Assembly: GCA_038380435.1 (NCBI GenBank)
Contig: JAWZYU010000019.1
Location: 32,451,801 to 32,515,800, forward strand
Origin: Ryuthela nishihirai
Lineage: Eukaryota; Arthropoda; Arachnida; Araneae; Heptathelidae
Length of the DNA stretch: 64,000 nt
Direction: 5' to 3'
Shown here: piece by piece, positions 12,653 to 24,356 of the stretch
Layout of the letters: every line of letters starts with the position of its first letter
How positions within the stretch are numbered: position 1 is the first letter of the stretch
Position numbers and translations under genes: made by a program
The notes under the pieces: generated by a model
Databases searched by the model: none
The model's input: the letters and a program-made list of their open reading frames with translations, nothing else
What the model was told of the DNA's origin: nothing

Positions 12653-12850
12653 AGGAGTGGGTTGGCTCAGTTGATAGCGCTCCAGGCTCATAATCTGATG
12701 GTCCAATTTGAGTCCCCCTATACCAGGGTTGAATTTTATCTTCGCTAAACTACCATTCTGCTCTTGGTGAGAAAGGGTTGTTGGACTTGAAAAGGCAGCC
12801 GTCCATGGTATTGGAAGTTTAGCCCCATAAATATTTTCATGGGGTACACA
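12653..12850 (+). mobile_element. SINE-A head and part body, old
   Basis: TTGGCTCAGTTGATAGCGCT with CTCATAATCTGATGGTC. This copy keeps the CAT at the anticodon place and is the most tRNA-Met-like in the window. Confidence 0.75.
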
Positions 12851-13037
12851 CATACTAGATCCTCGCATATTTTTTCAATGGCATATTAAACTGATGACTT
12901 ACCTCCTCTCTTCCAGAGGGGTTAGACTTTAACGAATTATATTTCAAATTAAAACTTGTGACGTCTCCAATATCATGGGCTACTTCAAACACAACTCCTC
13001 CAAAACTAACTTTTTAGGGTCCATATAGGAAGATAGG

Positions 13038-13255
13038 TACTGTCGCTCAAAAAAGTATCCGAACACTACGGTTGATTACAAAATTCAGAAAAAATATCAG
13101 GCAACGATTGTTTTAGAAATTAGTGATCTGGCGACCTTCGTGTCACGTGACACGAAGGTCGCCAGATCACTAATTTCTAAAACAATCGTTGCCAGATACT
13201 TTTTCTGAATTTTGTAATCAATCGTATTGTTCGGATACTTTTTTGAGCTACTGTA
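13038..13255. mobile_element. Palindromic TA-flanked MITE, copy 1
   Basis: An almost perfect foldback: ends CTGTCGCTCAAAAAAGTATC and the complementary right end, meeting at a central palindrome around TCGTGTCACGTGACACGA. TA on both sides indicates Tc1/mariner-type mobilisation. No coding sequence. Confidence 0.88.
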
Positions 13256-14139
13256 TTTAAATTTTTTTTTTACATTTTACTTTATGTCAAGTTTAGTACT
13301 TTGACATAAATTTTATTATTGTTATTACAAACAGATATCCTTCTATGACTGAAGGCTCAATTTAAGAATTTTTTCTAATATAAAGCTTATAAATTATGCA
13401 AAATGCCATATCAAAAGCGCAATATCCGTTATAGCGGAGTTCCCATTCGAAATTATGTACGCTAATTCAATATGTGCTTGCTGAAGCATGGAAAAATGAT
13501 TTTAACTGTCTTGTTTATTTACCATTCGTAATTTTATGTTTTAAAGAGAGATAATCTTTTAGGATTACATATGTATGTTTTACCCAATTTTGTTGGTACG
13601 TCACTGCATACACTGAAAATACTACTAAATATATTACATATCTTGTGAGTTTAATAATTAGTTATTGAGTTTGATTAGGGATGTTCATAAAATATCAGAG
13701 TTTAATGATTTTTATTGCACTTTTTGGTGTTATTTTATTATGCCCTATGGTCAAAATTTTACTTTAAGATAACAATATGTCGATGGAAAAACCGTTTTCG
13801 ATATGAGAAATTTCGTGAACTTTACTTCCACATATTTAATTGATATTATATGTTTTCAGTAATATACATAATTTTTAAACTTAATGTTATATATTTTATT
13901 CGCTCTATTTTTTAATTAATATTATAATTAAAAGAACGTGAAAACTTTCGTTTGTTTCAAACTTTTAATATGATATTATAGACACACCTACATCGAAGGA
14001 ACTTGATATAGTAGAGTAAGTTTTAATTAACAAATTCAGATATTTTCTATGTAATATTACTGAAGAAAGAGAATACACCCATGTAAATTGTTGACAGAGG
14101 TAACTGTGAAGAAATTCTACAAGAAAGGATCAACTCCTT
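13256..14139. other. Unassigned, very AT-rich
   Basis: Nothing recognised. Confidence 0.5.
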
Positions 14140-14155
14140 ACATTCTTTTGGGGGG

Positions 14156-14531
14156 CGGGGGGGGCTCAGTCGGTAGCGCGCCAGCCTCGTAATCTGCAGT
14201 TCCCAGGTTCGAGTCCCAGCTAGGTCAGCGTTGAGATTTATCTCCTCAAAACTCCCTGCCCACGGTCAGTAGGGGACACCGATGGGCTTGGCAAAGGCCG
14301 CCGTCCGTCGTATGAAACGTTAAGCCGTGGCCCCGTGTGTGGGAGAGCCATACACTGTGCACGTTAAAGAACACACTGGATGGCCTTGACGGGAGGCTAC
14401 CATCTCTCTCCCAACAGCTGTTCCTGTGGGTCCCCTCTCCCAACCTTCTCTGAGCCTTCGGGGGTCCTTGTGACCTGGCCATTTAGCCCATTGTGTGCAA
14501 AAAAGTGCCGCTCAGAGGTAAAACAACCCAA
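14156..14531 (+). mobile_element. SINE-A, full length
   Basis: Head GGCTCAGTCGGTAGCGCGCC, tail GAGGTAAAACAACCCA. Target duplication ACATTCTTTTGGGGGG at 14140-14155 and 14532-14547. Confidence 0.92.
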
Positions 14532-14620
14532 CATTCTTTTGGGGGGAATCTTCGCCAGCTTTATACTAAGACTTGATAACTTGATTGATTTATTACTTCA
14601 TAAATGCAAATACATAGTTA

Positions 14621-14924
14621 ATGCCATATATTCATTACAGTTCAACCTTAATTCAATTGAATAATGTTCAGTGCAAAAAAAGTTCTTAAATAAGGCAATG
14701 GCGTTTAAGTGTCAATGTTGAAGAATATTTACAATCAAATAAATCAAAACTCCCTGCCCACGGTCAGTAGGGAATATATTCATTACAGTTATTATTCAAT
14801 ATGCCATATATTCATTACAGTTCAACCTTAATTCAATTGAATAATGTTCAGTGCAAAAAAAGTTCTTAAATAAGGCAATGGCCTTTAAGTGTCAATGTTG
14901 AAGAATATTTACAATCAAATAAAT
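14621..14924 (+). repeat. Direct 124-bp duplication with filler
   Basis: 14621-14744 recurs at 14801-14924 with one change (GCGTTT/GCCTTT). The 56-bp spacer begins with a 29-bp match to the neighbouring SINE-A (14246-14274). Confidence 0.9.
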
Positions 14925-14927
14925 TAG

Positions 14928-15066
14928 CATCATAATCCGTTTAAAGCAGAGAAAGTTTAAAGAGGGGTTTAAAAATCATCATAATCCGTTTAAAGCAGAG
15001 AAAGTTTAAAGCGGGGTTTAAAAATCATCATAATCCGTTTAAAAAGAGAAAGTTTAAAGCGGGGTT
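14928..15066 (+). repeat. 49-bp tandem repeat
   Basis: CATCATAATCCGTTTAAAGC units begin at 14928, 14977 and 15026; the third is shortened and runs into related GTTTAAAGCGGG sequence. Confidence 0.88.
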
Positions 15067-16298
15067 AGAGAAAGAAGCGTTTAAGCGGGATTTAAGCCCG
15101 AGAAAGGGTGAATACATTTCAATCATGTTTCATGAGGAAATAAAGTAAGGACAATTCAGTTTTCATCAGAGGAAAAAAGCAACGAAAAATGAAAATGAAT
15201 AACGACACAAGAATACAGTTTTCACAGCATGAGAGAGGCACTCTCCTAGTTTTAAATGCTGCCTATTCCAACGAGCGCATACCTTGACATACTGGAAGCG
15301 TATGCAGTTCCACAAATTCAGTAACTGAATCTAAATGGCCACATTCAACAAGAACATATTGGGGTGTAACAGTCCGGCAATTTCTAGATACAACTTTTCG
15401 CCACAGACGGATCAGAAGGGGTGGTCCCGTTCCATGTTCTCCTAGGTCACTGGTCTTAACACCCATGGATTTCTTCTTATGGTAGTACACAAAGGATTAA
15501 CTGTACCGCACACCAGTCACATCTTTATAAGATCTGAAAAAGCCACATCGTCCGTGCTGTAAAAGGCATCAGGCCTCAAATATGTATCAACGCTTTACGG
15601 AGCATTTGAATACTGCACGTGCATTGTAAGAGCGACCAAACGGTGCTTAAGTTGAAGTGTTATAAGCCAGGACGACTAAACGTTTGGACTCTGTGATCGA
15701 CTTTTAAGACAGAAAATCTTTTGCTATCGACCATAGACATGTTTACTGGAGACGTGGGTTCGAATCCCACTCATGGCAAAACCAAATTTTTTTCAGCTCA
15801 TCATTTCATGAGTTCCATGTCTACAGGACTGAGTTCCATGTCTACAGGACTTATCCTGTGATTATTTACTACTGATAAGTCATAATAAGGATTTAACACT
15901 GCTTGACTACATAAGCATAAAATAGCAATTTAGCATCAAACATATTACGAGAATTGCACGATTATGCTAGAATTATACATTTTATTAAAAAAATTCCAGC
16001 TGCAAATTCGCTCACAAACACTAAGACCTGTGATACAGTAGTGGCAGTGACCAGGGCGTTCACATTAGTGTAAGCTGATAACCAGCTATGACAACTACAC
16101 GATCGACTGTTTGGCCACCTCTGCTATAAGCTTTTTGAGTTGCTTGTTCATATGGTGAAAATTGTATTCTTCAAATTCCCTTTATTTCCTCATGAAACAT
16201 ATTTGGAAGGTATTCGTTCTTTCTCGGACACCTTGTACAGTATAATTAATTCATAAAACTGATTCTTCTCACTGAATTATAATAAGGAACTATAAAGA
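15067..16298. other. Unassigned, with tRNA-like fragment
   Basis: A 75-codon minus-strand frame at 15263-15490 has a protein-like composition but no family I recognise. A short GAGTTCCATGTCTACAGGAC direct repeat occurs at 15810-15849. Confidence 0.45.
15744..15780 (+). other. tRNA-like 3' half (orphan)
   Basis: GGAGACGTGGGTTCGAATCC followed by CACTCATGGCA: a perfect B-box and a paired T-arm. No matching 5' half with A-box or acceptor stem was found, so it is not a tRNA gene. A SINE or tRNA fragment is likely. Confidence 0.4.
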
Positions 16299-16497
16299 GC
16301 CGTCCCGTGGACGAGTGGTTAGCACGCTTGGCTACTGATCTAAGGGACCTGGGTTCGAGCCCCGGATTAGGCATGGATGTGTGTGTGTGGTTTTTCTGCT
16401 GAGGTCCTGCCATCCTCTCAGATCTCCTACTGTGGTATATAAACTGACAGGCTCCTGTCAGACCTCTGTGGCAAGTAGCTGCTTGAGGGGATATTTA
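16299..16497 (+). mobile_element. SINE-B, full length
   Basis: GCCGTCCCGTGGACGAGTGG start, GCTGCTTGAGGGGATATT end, followed by TTATTGTTATT. Confidence 0.9.
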
Positions 16498-16975
16498 TTA
16501 TTGTTATTTATAAATTATATTTGAGTTTAAAAGTTTTTTGTGGTTGATTAACGAAACATTATTTGACATACTTGTCAATAATTTAGTTCCCAAAGAGCTC
16601 AGGGGTTTTCTTTTACTACTTGCGTTTTTAAACAGGAGCAATCTCAGTTAATTTCCTGTCGTTATTGGGTTCATTCATGGATCAATGAGTTATTCCTATA
16701 TAGAGCAGCGGTCTCTATCTAAAAAAAATTTTTTTGTCTGTGAGTGACTTTGACAATCGCCTATAATCCCGTGGACCCAAGTTTCGTTTCATAGCATTTT
16801 TGTTTTGTCGTTTAGACTTAATATATCTTATATCAAGAGTACACAACATTACCTGAAAAGGATTCTATGCAGCAGTGAACAGCCCTCTCTTAACGTTCCC
16901 TCCTTAATCCGTTATTGCTCCTTAATCAGCTACTTGGACTGCTTTTGCCTCGGACCAGCTTACAGCCCTTTTATG

Positions 16976-17243
16976 TACAGTCGCTCAAAAAAGTATCCGA
17001 ACGCTATGGTTGATTACAGAATTCAGAAAAAATATCTGGCAACGATTTTTTTAGAAATTAGTGATCTGGCAACCTTCGTGTCACGTGTCACGTGACACGA
17101 AGGTTGCCAGATCACTAATTCTACAGTATAATCACGTGACACGAAGGTTGCCAGATCACTAATTTCTAAAAAATCGTTGCCAGATATTTTTTCTGAATTC
17201 TGTAATCAACCATAGCGTTCGGATACTTTTTTGAGCGACTGTA
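16976..17243. mobile_element. Palindromic TA-flanked MITE, copy 2 (with internal duplication)
   Basis: Same ends as copy 1 (CAGTCGCTCAAAAAAGTATC). The centre is extended: the GTGACACGAAGGTTGCCAGA arm occurs twice, joined by a short AT-rich linker with TA and ACAGTATAA near 17124, so the right half is partly duplicated. Confidence 0.87.
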
Positions 17244-17849
17244 CATCTTTAAGAGAAAAACAACCAGACTATAAATTGCTGTCTCAGAACAACATCAACT
17301 AACATCTTAAACTATAAGCTTAACATCAACTAATATTACCAAATGTCTCGGAGACCCTTTGGGAATTCAACATCGTTTCTGATACTCTCTTAGTCCCAGT
17401 ATTCTCGGTTTTCCCTAGGCGTGGCCACCTCTATTCTATCATAACTTAAATGTTGACTAGTGAAGAACTGGTATGGATGGCATACATGTTATTTTGACTT
17501 CCCTATAATGGGGTAAATGATCAAGGACTCTGATGCGGACCAATACCATATCCATTGATGTTTAGTTTTCCAGACTTGTCAATTCGAAAAAAAACGGAAC
17601 TAAATTATTATTGTGAAACCTCTGACAAAACGATAAATTTTGTATTTTCGGACCACTCTTACTTTTGGCCCCTAGCATTTGCCTAGTTCATTTCTTAAAA
17701 CAAACATGTCTGCTTGAAGCGAGAAATTAGGCTTTATGGCTTTGTGGGCGGTTATTTTGCTGCTTTGCTAGACCGAAGACAGATAACAGTCATCGGTGGA
17801 AGAAAGTGGTGTTTCGCACTTGTACTATGAGAGAACAATTTTTTTTTGC
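17244..17849. other. Unassigned sequence
   Basis: Nothing recognised. Confidence 0.5.
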
Positions 17850-18395
17850 TAACTGAGATCGATTTTGTTAAGTTGCCTCGATTTTAGCCAACTCTCCTTA
17901 ACTTTACTAAACTAATCTCAATTTTCACTACTCGCCAACTCGCTACGAATCTGCCTCGATTTTGCCGATTGCCCTTAATTTTATTAAACCCATGTCAATT
18001 TTTCCAACTCACCTGGATTTTACAAAGTCGTTTCGAATTTCGCCAAATCACCAAGATTTTGCCAACTCCTCTTAATTAAAAAAAAATCGATTTTTCACAA
18101 CTCGTCTGGATTATACCAAGTCGCTTCAAATTTTGTCAATTCCTTTAATTTTACAAAATAAATAAAAGAAACAAATAAATCTCAATTTTTTACAACTCTC
18201 CTATATGTTACCTAGTCGCTTCAAACTTTTTCAACTCCCCTTAATTTTACAAAAAAAAAATCTCTATATTTCACAACTCTATTTTACCGAGTTGCTTCAT
18301 ATTCCACCAATTCCCCTTAATTAAAAAAAAAAAAAACAATTTTTACACTTTACCAAGATATATTACCAAGTCACGTTGAATTTTGGCAACTCTGA
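17850..18395 (+). repeat. Degenerate tandem array, about 80-90 bp units
   Basis: Recurring order: GATTTTGCCAACTCCCCTTA, ATTTTA-AAA, TCAATTTTT-ACAACTCG, CCTGGATTTTACCAAGTCGC, TTCGAATTTTGCCAA. At least five decayed rounds. Confidence 0.75.
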
Positions 18396-18953
18396 TTTCC
18401 TTTGGGAGGGGAGCATCCCTCTCATCTCATCCATAGTTACGCCCATGTGTACAATATTGTTCATTTCTGTGTTGTTTTTTTAATCATTTGTTTATTCAAG
18501 CAATTACAAATAATTCATTTCCGTTTATAAATGTCCCGCAAAGCTAACAACTTATCTGCAGGAGAGAATAATACAATGACATAATAGTATTTTACACCTT
18601 CGTTCTGTCTTCATCCGCTAATCTTAATACAGTTGCATCTTGTTGAATTTGTTATACTATTTCGGTTGGAAATTTCGAAAATAAATAATGTGCTCTCCTT
18701 ACTGAAATTTTTACCTTTTTTCATTTCGAATATTTCAAAATTACATTGGAATTTTTATATTCATATTTAGCACTACATAATTTGCTATTACCGCTATTAC
18801 ACATGGCCATGTACTCTATATAGCGTCATATAAGGATTCGGATTTAACGTTCTTTCAATATTAACTGAACTCCGTGCCATCCTATTAGTGCGTGAAATCT
18901 AGGGTTCAGTGTATTATTACGAATATATTCACCAACCGTTTACAGATTTCACT
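18396..18953. other. Unassigned AT-rich sequence
   Basis: Nothing recognised. Confidence 0.5.
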
Positions 18954-19690
18954 GAGGCGAGGGTTGGCCTCAATCTGTACAGTGCCAAGCTCGTAATCTG
19001 CAGTTCCTAGGTTCAAGTCCCAAGTAAGCTCAGTGCTGAGATTTAACTCCACTACGTGCGTCGAATAGGAGATTAAGCCATGACCTCATGGGCAAGAGAG
19101 AGTCATACCCTGAGCATTCGTTAAAGAACATTCTGGATGACCTCGGCGAAAGGCTTCCATCTGTTTCCTAATAGCTGTGGGGCGGGGGTGGCTCAGTCGG
19201 TAGCGCGCCAGGCTCGTAATCTGTAGTTCCCAGGTTCGAGTCCCAGCTGGGTCAGCGTTGAGATTTATCTCCGCAAAATTTCCCCGCCCTGCCCACGGTC
19301 AGTAGGGGACACCGCTGAGCTTGGAAAGGCCGCCGTCCGTCGGATGGGACGTTAAGCAGTGGCTCCGTGTGCGGGAGAGCCATACCCTGGGCACGTTAAA
19401 GAACACGCTGGATGGCCTTGACGGAAGGCTACCATCTGTCTCCCAACAGCTGTTCCAGTGGGTCCCCTCCCCCAACCTTCTCTGAGCCTTCGGGGTCCAT
19501 GTGACCTGGCCATTTAGCCCATGGTGTGCAAAAAAGTGCCGCTCAGAGGTAAAACAACCCAACCCAAATCCTAATAGCTGTCCAGTGGATTCTTTTCCTT
19601 GGTCATTTTCTGAGTTCTTTGGTTCCTTGTGACCTGATCATTTAACCCACTGTGTGCAAAAAAAGTGTTTCTCAGAGGTAAAACAACAAC
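18954..19690 (+). mobile_element. SINE-A, old copy split by a younger SINE-A
   Basis: The old element's 5' part is 18954-19178; its 3' part resumes after the second duplication copy at 19582 and ends GAGGTAAAACAACAACCC. It is interrupted by 19179-19568. Confidence 0.85.
19179..19568 (+). mobile_element. SINE-A, young full-length copy nested in SINE-A
   Basis: GGGGCGGGGGTGGCTCAGTC start, GAGGTAAAACAACCCAACCC end. Duplication TCCTAATAGCTGT at 19166-19178 and 19569-19581. Confidence 0.93.
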
Positions 19691-19698
19691 CCATAGCA

Positions 19699-19884
19699 AC
19701 AAAATGATCAGATCGCAAGGGTCCCAAGAGATCAGAGAAAACTGAGAGGAGGAGACCCACTGGACAGCTGTTGGGAGAAAGATGCAAACCTCCAATCAAG
19801 ACCATAGAACGTTCTTTAACGTGTACAAGATAAGACTCACGCAGAAGGAACCATGGCTTTATGTCCCTCCAACTGATGGCGGCC
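19699..19884 (-). mobile_element. SINE-A fragment, left half of a head-to-head pair
   Basis: Body of SINE-A in minus orientation, ending at CTGATGGCGGCCTTG. Confidence 0.75.
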
Positions 19885-20052
19885 TTGACAGGAGGCTTTA
19901 TATGCCTCCAAAAAGCAGTACAATGGGTCCTCTTCTCTCAACTTTATCTGAACCCCTGTATTCCTTGTTTCCAGGGCATTTAGTCCATTGTGTGCATAGA
20001 AAGTTGTGTGCTCTTTCTATATTCATTGTGTGCTCAGAGGTAAAACAACCCA
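19885..20052 (+). mobile_element. SINE-A fragment, right half of a head-to-head pair
   Basis: Continues in plus orientation from GACAGGAGGC to GAGGTAAAACAACCC, with a short internal duplication of TTGTGTGC around 19993-20035. Confidence 0.75.
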
Positions 20053-21144
20053 TAACTACACCTTCATAACACACCACCAAATTTAAACCCTTAAAGAATG
20101 TTGCTTAAACGAGAGAGAGATTGCTTCAGATCTCGATCTGGTCGGCACCGGGCAAGAGCAAAGCCCTTGAAACGCGCCGGTCACGTGAGCACTTGTTAAT
20201 GCGTCTTACGAAGCGATTGGAACCACGGCTCAGCATGAACTCCCGGGTTATTAATCTCAAGTGCGAAGGGGCGGTGTTGTGATTAAGCTGGCACTTTGTT
20301 TCTTTGACTTTCGTAAACTCGCTCTGACCCCGTTGTCACGTGATAGATTGGACGGCTGTCAGTGTCTGAGTGACAGGAGAGCGCCCCCTATCCACCCGCG
20401 AAAGGAAATAGACAGGAGGTTGAGGGAGGGAAGGAGAAAACGAATGAAGGAGCAAGTACTCGACCCAGCGAACGCAATGGAACGCTGAAGGTGATTAGTC
20501 AGTATCAACGTCGGGATCGCTGTATTCTGCGAGACTCTAATGAAACGATGGGTGCTCGCCCTTCTAGCAACAGCCTCCCCTTCTCTCGATGCATCTATAG
20601 GTTCCTCTTTTCCCCCTTTAATCGACTTCCATCAGCAGGCCACCAGGGGTCTGCGCTGCGCCATCACCTGTCCGTTGAAGGTGTGAAGCAACCGTGTTAA
20701 TGATTCAAGAGAGAGTACAGTGGGAGGATTCGCATTGGTGGGCTGGCCCACCTGCAGTGGATGGTTAAATGTCTTGGTAAGATATCAACAACAAGATGCG
20801 AATCTCTTAAGGTGCGTTTGCATTAAAACAACTAATCCCAGTTGAGCTGTTGAATTAAAACATGTTCAGGCCACTTTCTTTTCCTAACCCCATTGGTTGT
20901 TCGAATGCGGTGCAGTTTAATGTTTTAGAAAAGTGGCAAATGTGAGCTGTGATTCGTACTGATTCGTGTCGTTGCTAATCATGTGTGGTCAAAACAACGA
21001 ACGTTGAAAACTTAATTAGGTCCTGTAGCCTTTATTTTTGCTATGATATTTACGCTATTCAGTGATTAGCAGCTGCATGGCGTGAACCTCAATGGATACG
21101 AGAAGAAGTCTACAAAAATAGATTTGCTAAAAAACATACTTTTT
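20053..21144. other. Relatively GC- and CpG-rich unique stretch, then AT-rich
   Basis: 20100-20720 differs in composition from its surroundings and has two adjacent plus-strand frames (20261-20488, 20491-20700) without recognisable similarity. It could be an exon or promoter-proximal region, but no evidence settles this. Confidence 0.4.
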
Positions 21145-21154
21145 TTAACGATTG

Positions 21155-21539
21155 CGTTGTTTTTCCTCTGAGCGTCACTATTTTTGCACGCCATAGGCTA
21201 AATGGGCAGGTCACATGGACCCTGAAGGCTCAGAGGAGGTTGGGGGAGGGGACCCACTGGAACAGCTGTTGGGAGACAGATGGTAGCCTCCCGTCAAGGC
21301 CTTCCAGTGTGTTATTTAACGTGCACAGGGTGCAACGTGTTCTTTAACGTCTTCCATACACGGAACCACGGCTTAACGTCCCATCCGACGGACGGTGGCC
21401 TTTCCAAGGCCATCGGTGTCCCCTACTGACCGTGGGCAAGGAGTTTTGTGGAGATAAATCTCAACGCTGACCCAGCTGGGACTCGAACCTGGGAACTACA
21501 GATTACGAGCCTGGCGCGCTACCGACTGAGCCACGCCTG
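21155..21539 (-). mobile_element. SINE-A, full length
   Basis: Duplication TTAACGATTG at 21145-21154 and 21540-21549. An internal ACGTGCACAGGGTG…TTCTTTAACGT stretch is locally duplicated near 21316-21350. Confidence 0.9.
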
Positions 21540-21675
21540 TTAACGATTGAATTTTAGAGTTGTTTAAAGTCCTTTGCAATCATGCAGGTATTCAAATCGC
21601 AAATTTTACTTGAGCTAAACTAATTCTAAGATAAAAAAAAGGGGTCTGTCAGTACCTAATTATTAGTGGGAGATG

Positions 21676-22008
21676 TACAGTCGCTCAAATAAATATCCGA
21701 ACGTTATGGTTGATTACAGTATTCAAAAACAATATTTGGCAACGATTTTTTTTAGAAATTAGTGATCTGGCAACCTTGGTTGATTACAGAATTCAGAAAA
21801 AATATCTGGCAACGATTTTGTTTAGAAATTAGTGATCTGGCAACTTTGATTGATTACAGAATTAGAAATTAGAATTTAGAAATTAGTGACCTGGCAAATT
21901 GCCAGATCACTAATTTCTAAATTCTAATTTCTAAAGCAAAGCTGCCAGATATTTTTTCTGAATTCTGTAATCAACCATAGCGTTCGGATATTTATTTGAG
22001 CAACTGTA
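21676..22008. mobile_element. Palindromic TA-flanked MITE, copy 3 (with three partial left arms)
   Basis: Ends CAGTCGCTCAAATAAATATC. The left-arm block GGTTGATTACAG…AGTGATCTGGCAA is repeated about three times (21704-21895) before a single right arm. Flanked by TA. Confidence 0.87.
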
Positions 22009-23649
22009 CAACTAGAAAAGTTGCAGACCACTGACAAAAATAATATATATATTTTAGTTTGATCAGATATTCCTTTATAGAACTAAAGAGAGGAAAAACG
22101 TTTCATTAAAACAACCATTCGATTCATTAAATGCATTTTAACTTCTAAACTTTGCTGAGTTTCGGTTGCCGTTTTTACCCACTCAGAGCATTTTTCGAAG
22201 CCAAAAATGGGCAGTTCACAAGAGTACGACAAAATTGGGTTAGAGAAAAAGGATCCATTTTTTTAAACTTGAGGTACAGATTCAAATTTTTAGCTAACAT
22301 CTTCAAACGTTTTTGTTAAATCGCATTCACGTAACATAGACGCTAGTAGTTACTTTCTGTAATACATATTGTATAACATCAAAAATAATGTTCGAAAATG
22401 GTATTCATTTAGGTAGACCTGTTTCATTAGAAGGATAAGGCTGGTGGTTAATGGGTTGGGGTGTTTTACCTCTGAACGGCACTCTTTTGCACACCACGGG
22501 CTAAATGGCCAGGTTACATGGACCACAAAGGTTCAGAGATGGTTGGGGGAGAGGACCCAATGTAACAGCTGTTGGGAGACAGATGGTAGACTCCCGTCAA
22601 GGCCATCCAGCGTGTTCTTTGACGTGCTCAGGGATAGCTCTCCCGCACAAGGGGCCACGGTTTAACATCCCATCCGACGGACGGCGGTCTTTCCAAGCAC
22701 ATCAGTGTGGTGATTAAAGGTAAATTATATTAATTATACATCTATATTATATCTGCTATTTACGCTCTTTTTTTTCGTTTCTGTCCTTATAATTTTCAGC
22801 ACATTTATTTTTGAGGTAAAATATGTTATTTTGATTTCCAGAGATAAATTTGAATTTATTTAATAAAGGGCAGTGTTTTTTTTTTGTGTTTTATCTCCAA
22901 TAATACTATTTTTAAATTCTAGTTAAATAATGCCTTATTAAATTCAAATAACATAAATCCCGCATATTATTATTATACAGATGAAAAGAATTTGCTTTTT
23001 TTGTGCATATTTACTCATCAAAATCTCACGTTTACAACTCAGTTATTAAAATACAGAAGTAAGCGTTTTCCATTGCCAATTCCAAGCATGTTACAAAGAT
23101 AAGAATCTCTGACAAGTTCAAGTGTAAGGAAAATGTGTGTTACAGCTTGCCATTGAGTGGTAAACGTTTTCATTCTAATGTAGACATTTGCATGCTTGGT
23201 TGCTATTTTACGACTTGGAGTAGGTGGAAGTTCTTGTGTAACTGTGGTGATAAGACAGGAGATAATGGCAATAAAAACTGAGGGTTGTATGTGTCTGAAC
23301 TGACTTTTCGTGTCATTATTATAGTGATTTTCCTTTGCCTTTCAAGGATGAACTCGGAAATGGTCGGTAGACATCGCAGACAGACGCTGTGTCTCCACTA
23401 ATCACTAGCCTGATCCATAATCATCAAGTACTCTTCTACCTTGGTGGTCTATGTTTGTGCAAACTGTTCCTATCTGTAAATCCCCATACAAAGTCCAAAA
23501 AAGGGGGAAAGCCAAACAGTTCGAATGGTGAGGTTGGGAGTAAAGTGAATAAAGATTTGAACCAAGCACCCAGAAAAAATCATACAAATTTCGCCTTTAA
23601 GTAGGTTTTTAGATTCAAAAAAGAGAAAAAAGAAATGGTAGGTCTTAGA
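22009..23649. other. Unassigned around a truncated SINE-A
   Basis: Besides 22450-22706 nothing is recognised. Confidence 0.5.
22450..22706 (-). mobile_element. SINE-A, 5'-truncated
   Basis: Tail at left, ends within the body at AAGCACATCAG. Imperfect flanking repeat (GGTGGTTAA / GGTGATTAA). Confidence 0.82.
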
Positions 23650-24230
23650 ATTTTCTCAGGTCGATGTGGTTAAATTAAGATGGGTTGAATAGAGTTGAAA
23701 TTTGAAAGTAGTCAAATTGAGTCAAAATTCGAAAACGGTCAAATTGAATCGAAATTGGTTAAAATAAGATGAGTCGAGTCGAAATTCGAAATGGTCAAAT
23801 TAAAATGGATCGAATCGAAATTCGAAAGTGGTTAAATTAAAATGAGTCGAATCGAGTGAAAATTCGAAAGTGGTCAAATTAAGTCTAAATTCCGAAGCGG
23901 TCAAATTGAAGTGGATTTAATGGAAATTCGAAACTGGTTGAATTAAAATGGGTCGAATCGAGTCGAAATTCGGAAGTGGTCAAATTTAAATGGATCGAAT
24001 CGAAGTCTGAAAGTGGTTAAATTAAAATGGGTCGAATCAAGTCGAAATTCGAAAGTTGTCAAATCTAGTCGAAATTCCGAAGACCTAAATTGAATCGAAA
24101 TTCGAAAGCGGTCAAATTGAAATGGATCGAATCGAAATCCAAAGTGTTAAACAAAAATGAGAGAAATTAAAATGAGAAAAAAAGAGTTCAATTAAAATGG
24201 GTAGAATCGAAATTCGAAATGGTGAAATTG
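23650..24230 (+). repeat. Minisatellite block 1, left part
   Basis: About 40-45 bp units of GTCAAATTGAAATGGATCGA, ATCGAAATTCGAAAGTGGTT, AAATTAAAATGGGTCGAATC. Highly AT-rich, no stable frame. Confidence 0.85.
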
Positions 24231-24356
24231 AAATGTAAAAAAAAATGGAAAACATTGGAAAAAAAATTTTTTTTTCAATGTTTTCCATTTTTTTTCCATT
24301 TCAATGGAGTTTCCATTTCATTCAATGGAGTTTTTTCCATTTCAATGGAGTTTCAA
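24231..24356. repeat. Hairpin and TTTCCATTTCAATGGAG repeats
   Basis: AAAATGGAAAACATTGAAAA-type left arm (24239-24265) faces its complement (24268-24293). It is followed by three CATTTCAATGGAGTTT units that reach repeat E. Confidence 0.8.

Noticed and set aside
15263..15490. 75-codon minus-strand frame with protein-like composition
   Set aside because: No family recognised, no neighbouring exons, and the length is not unusual for chance frames.
19186..19260. Possible tRNA-Met/Thr gene
   Set aside because: Head of SINE-A, flanked by target duplications and repeated dozens of times.
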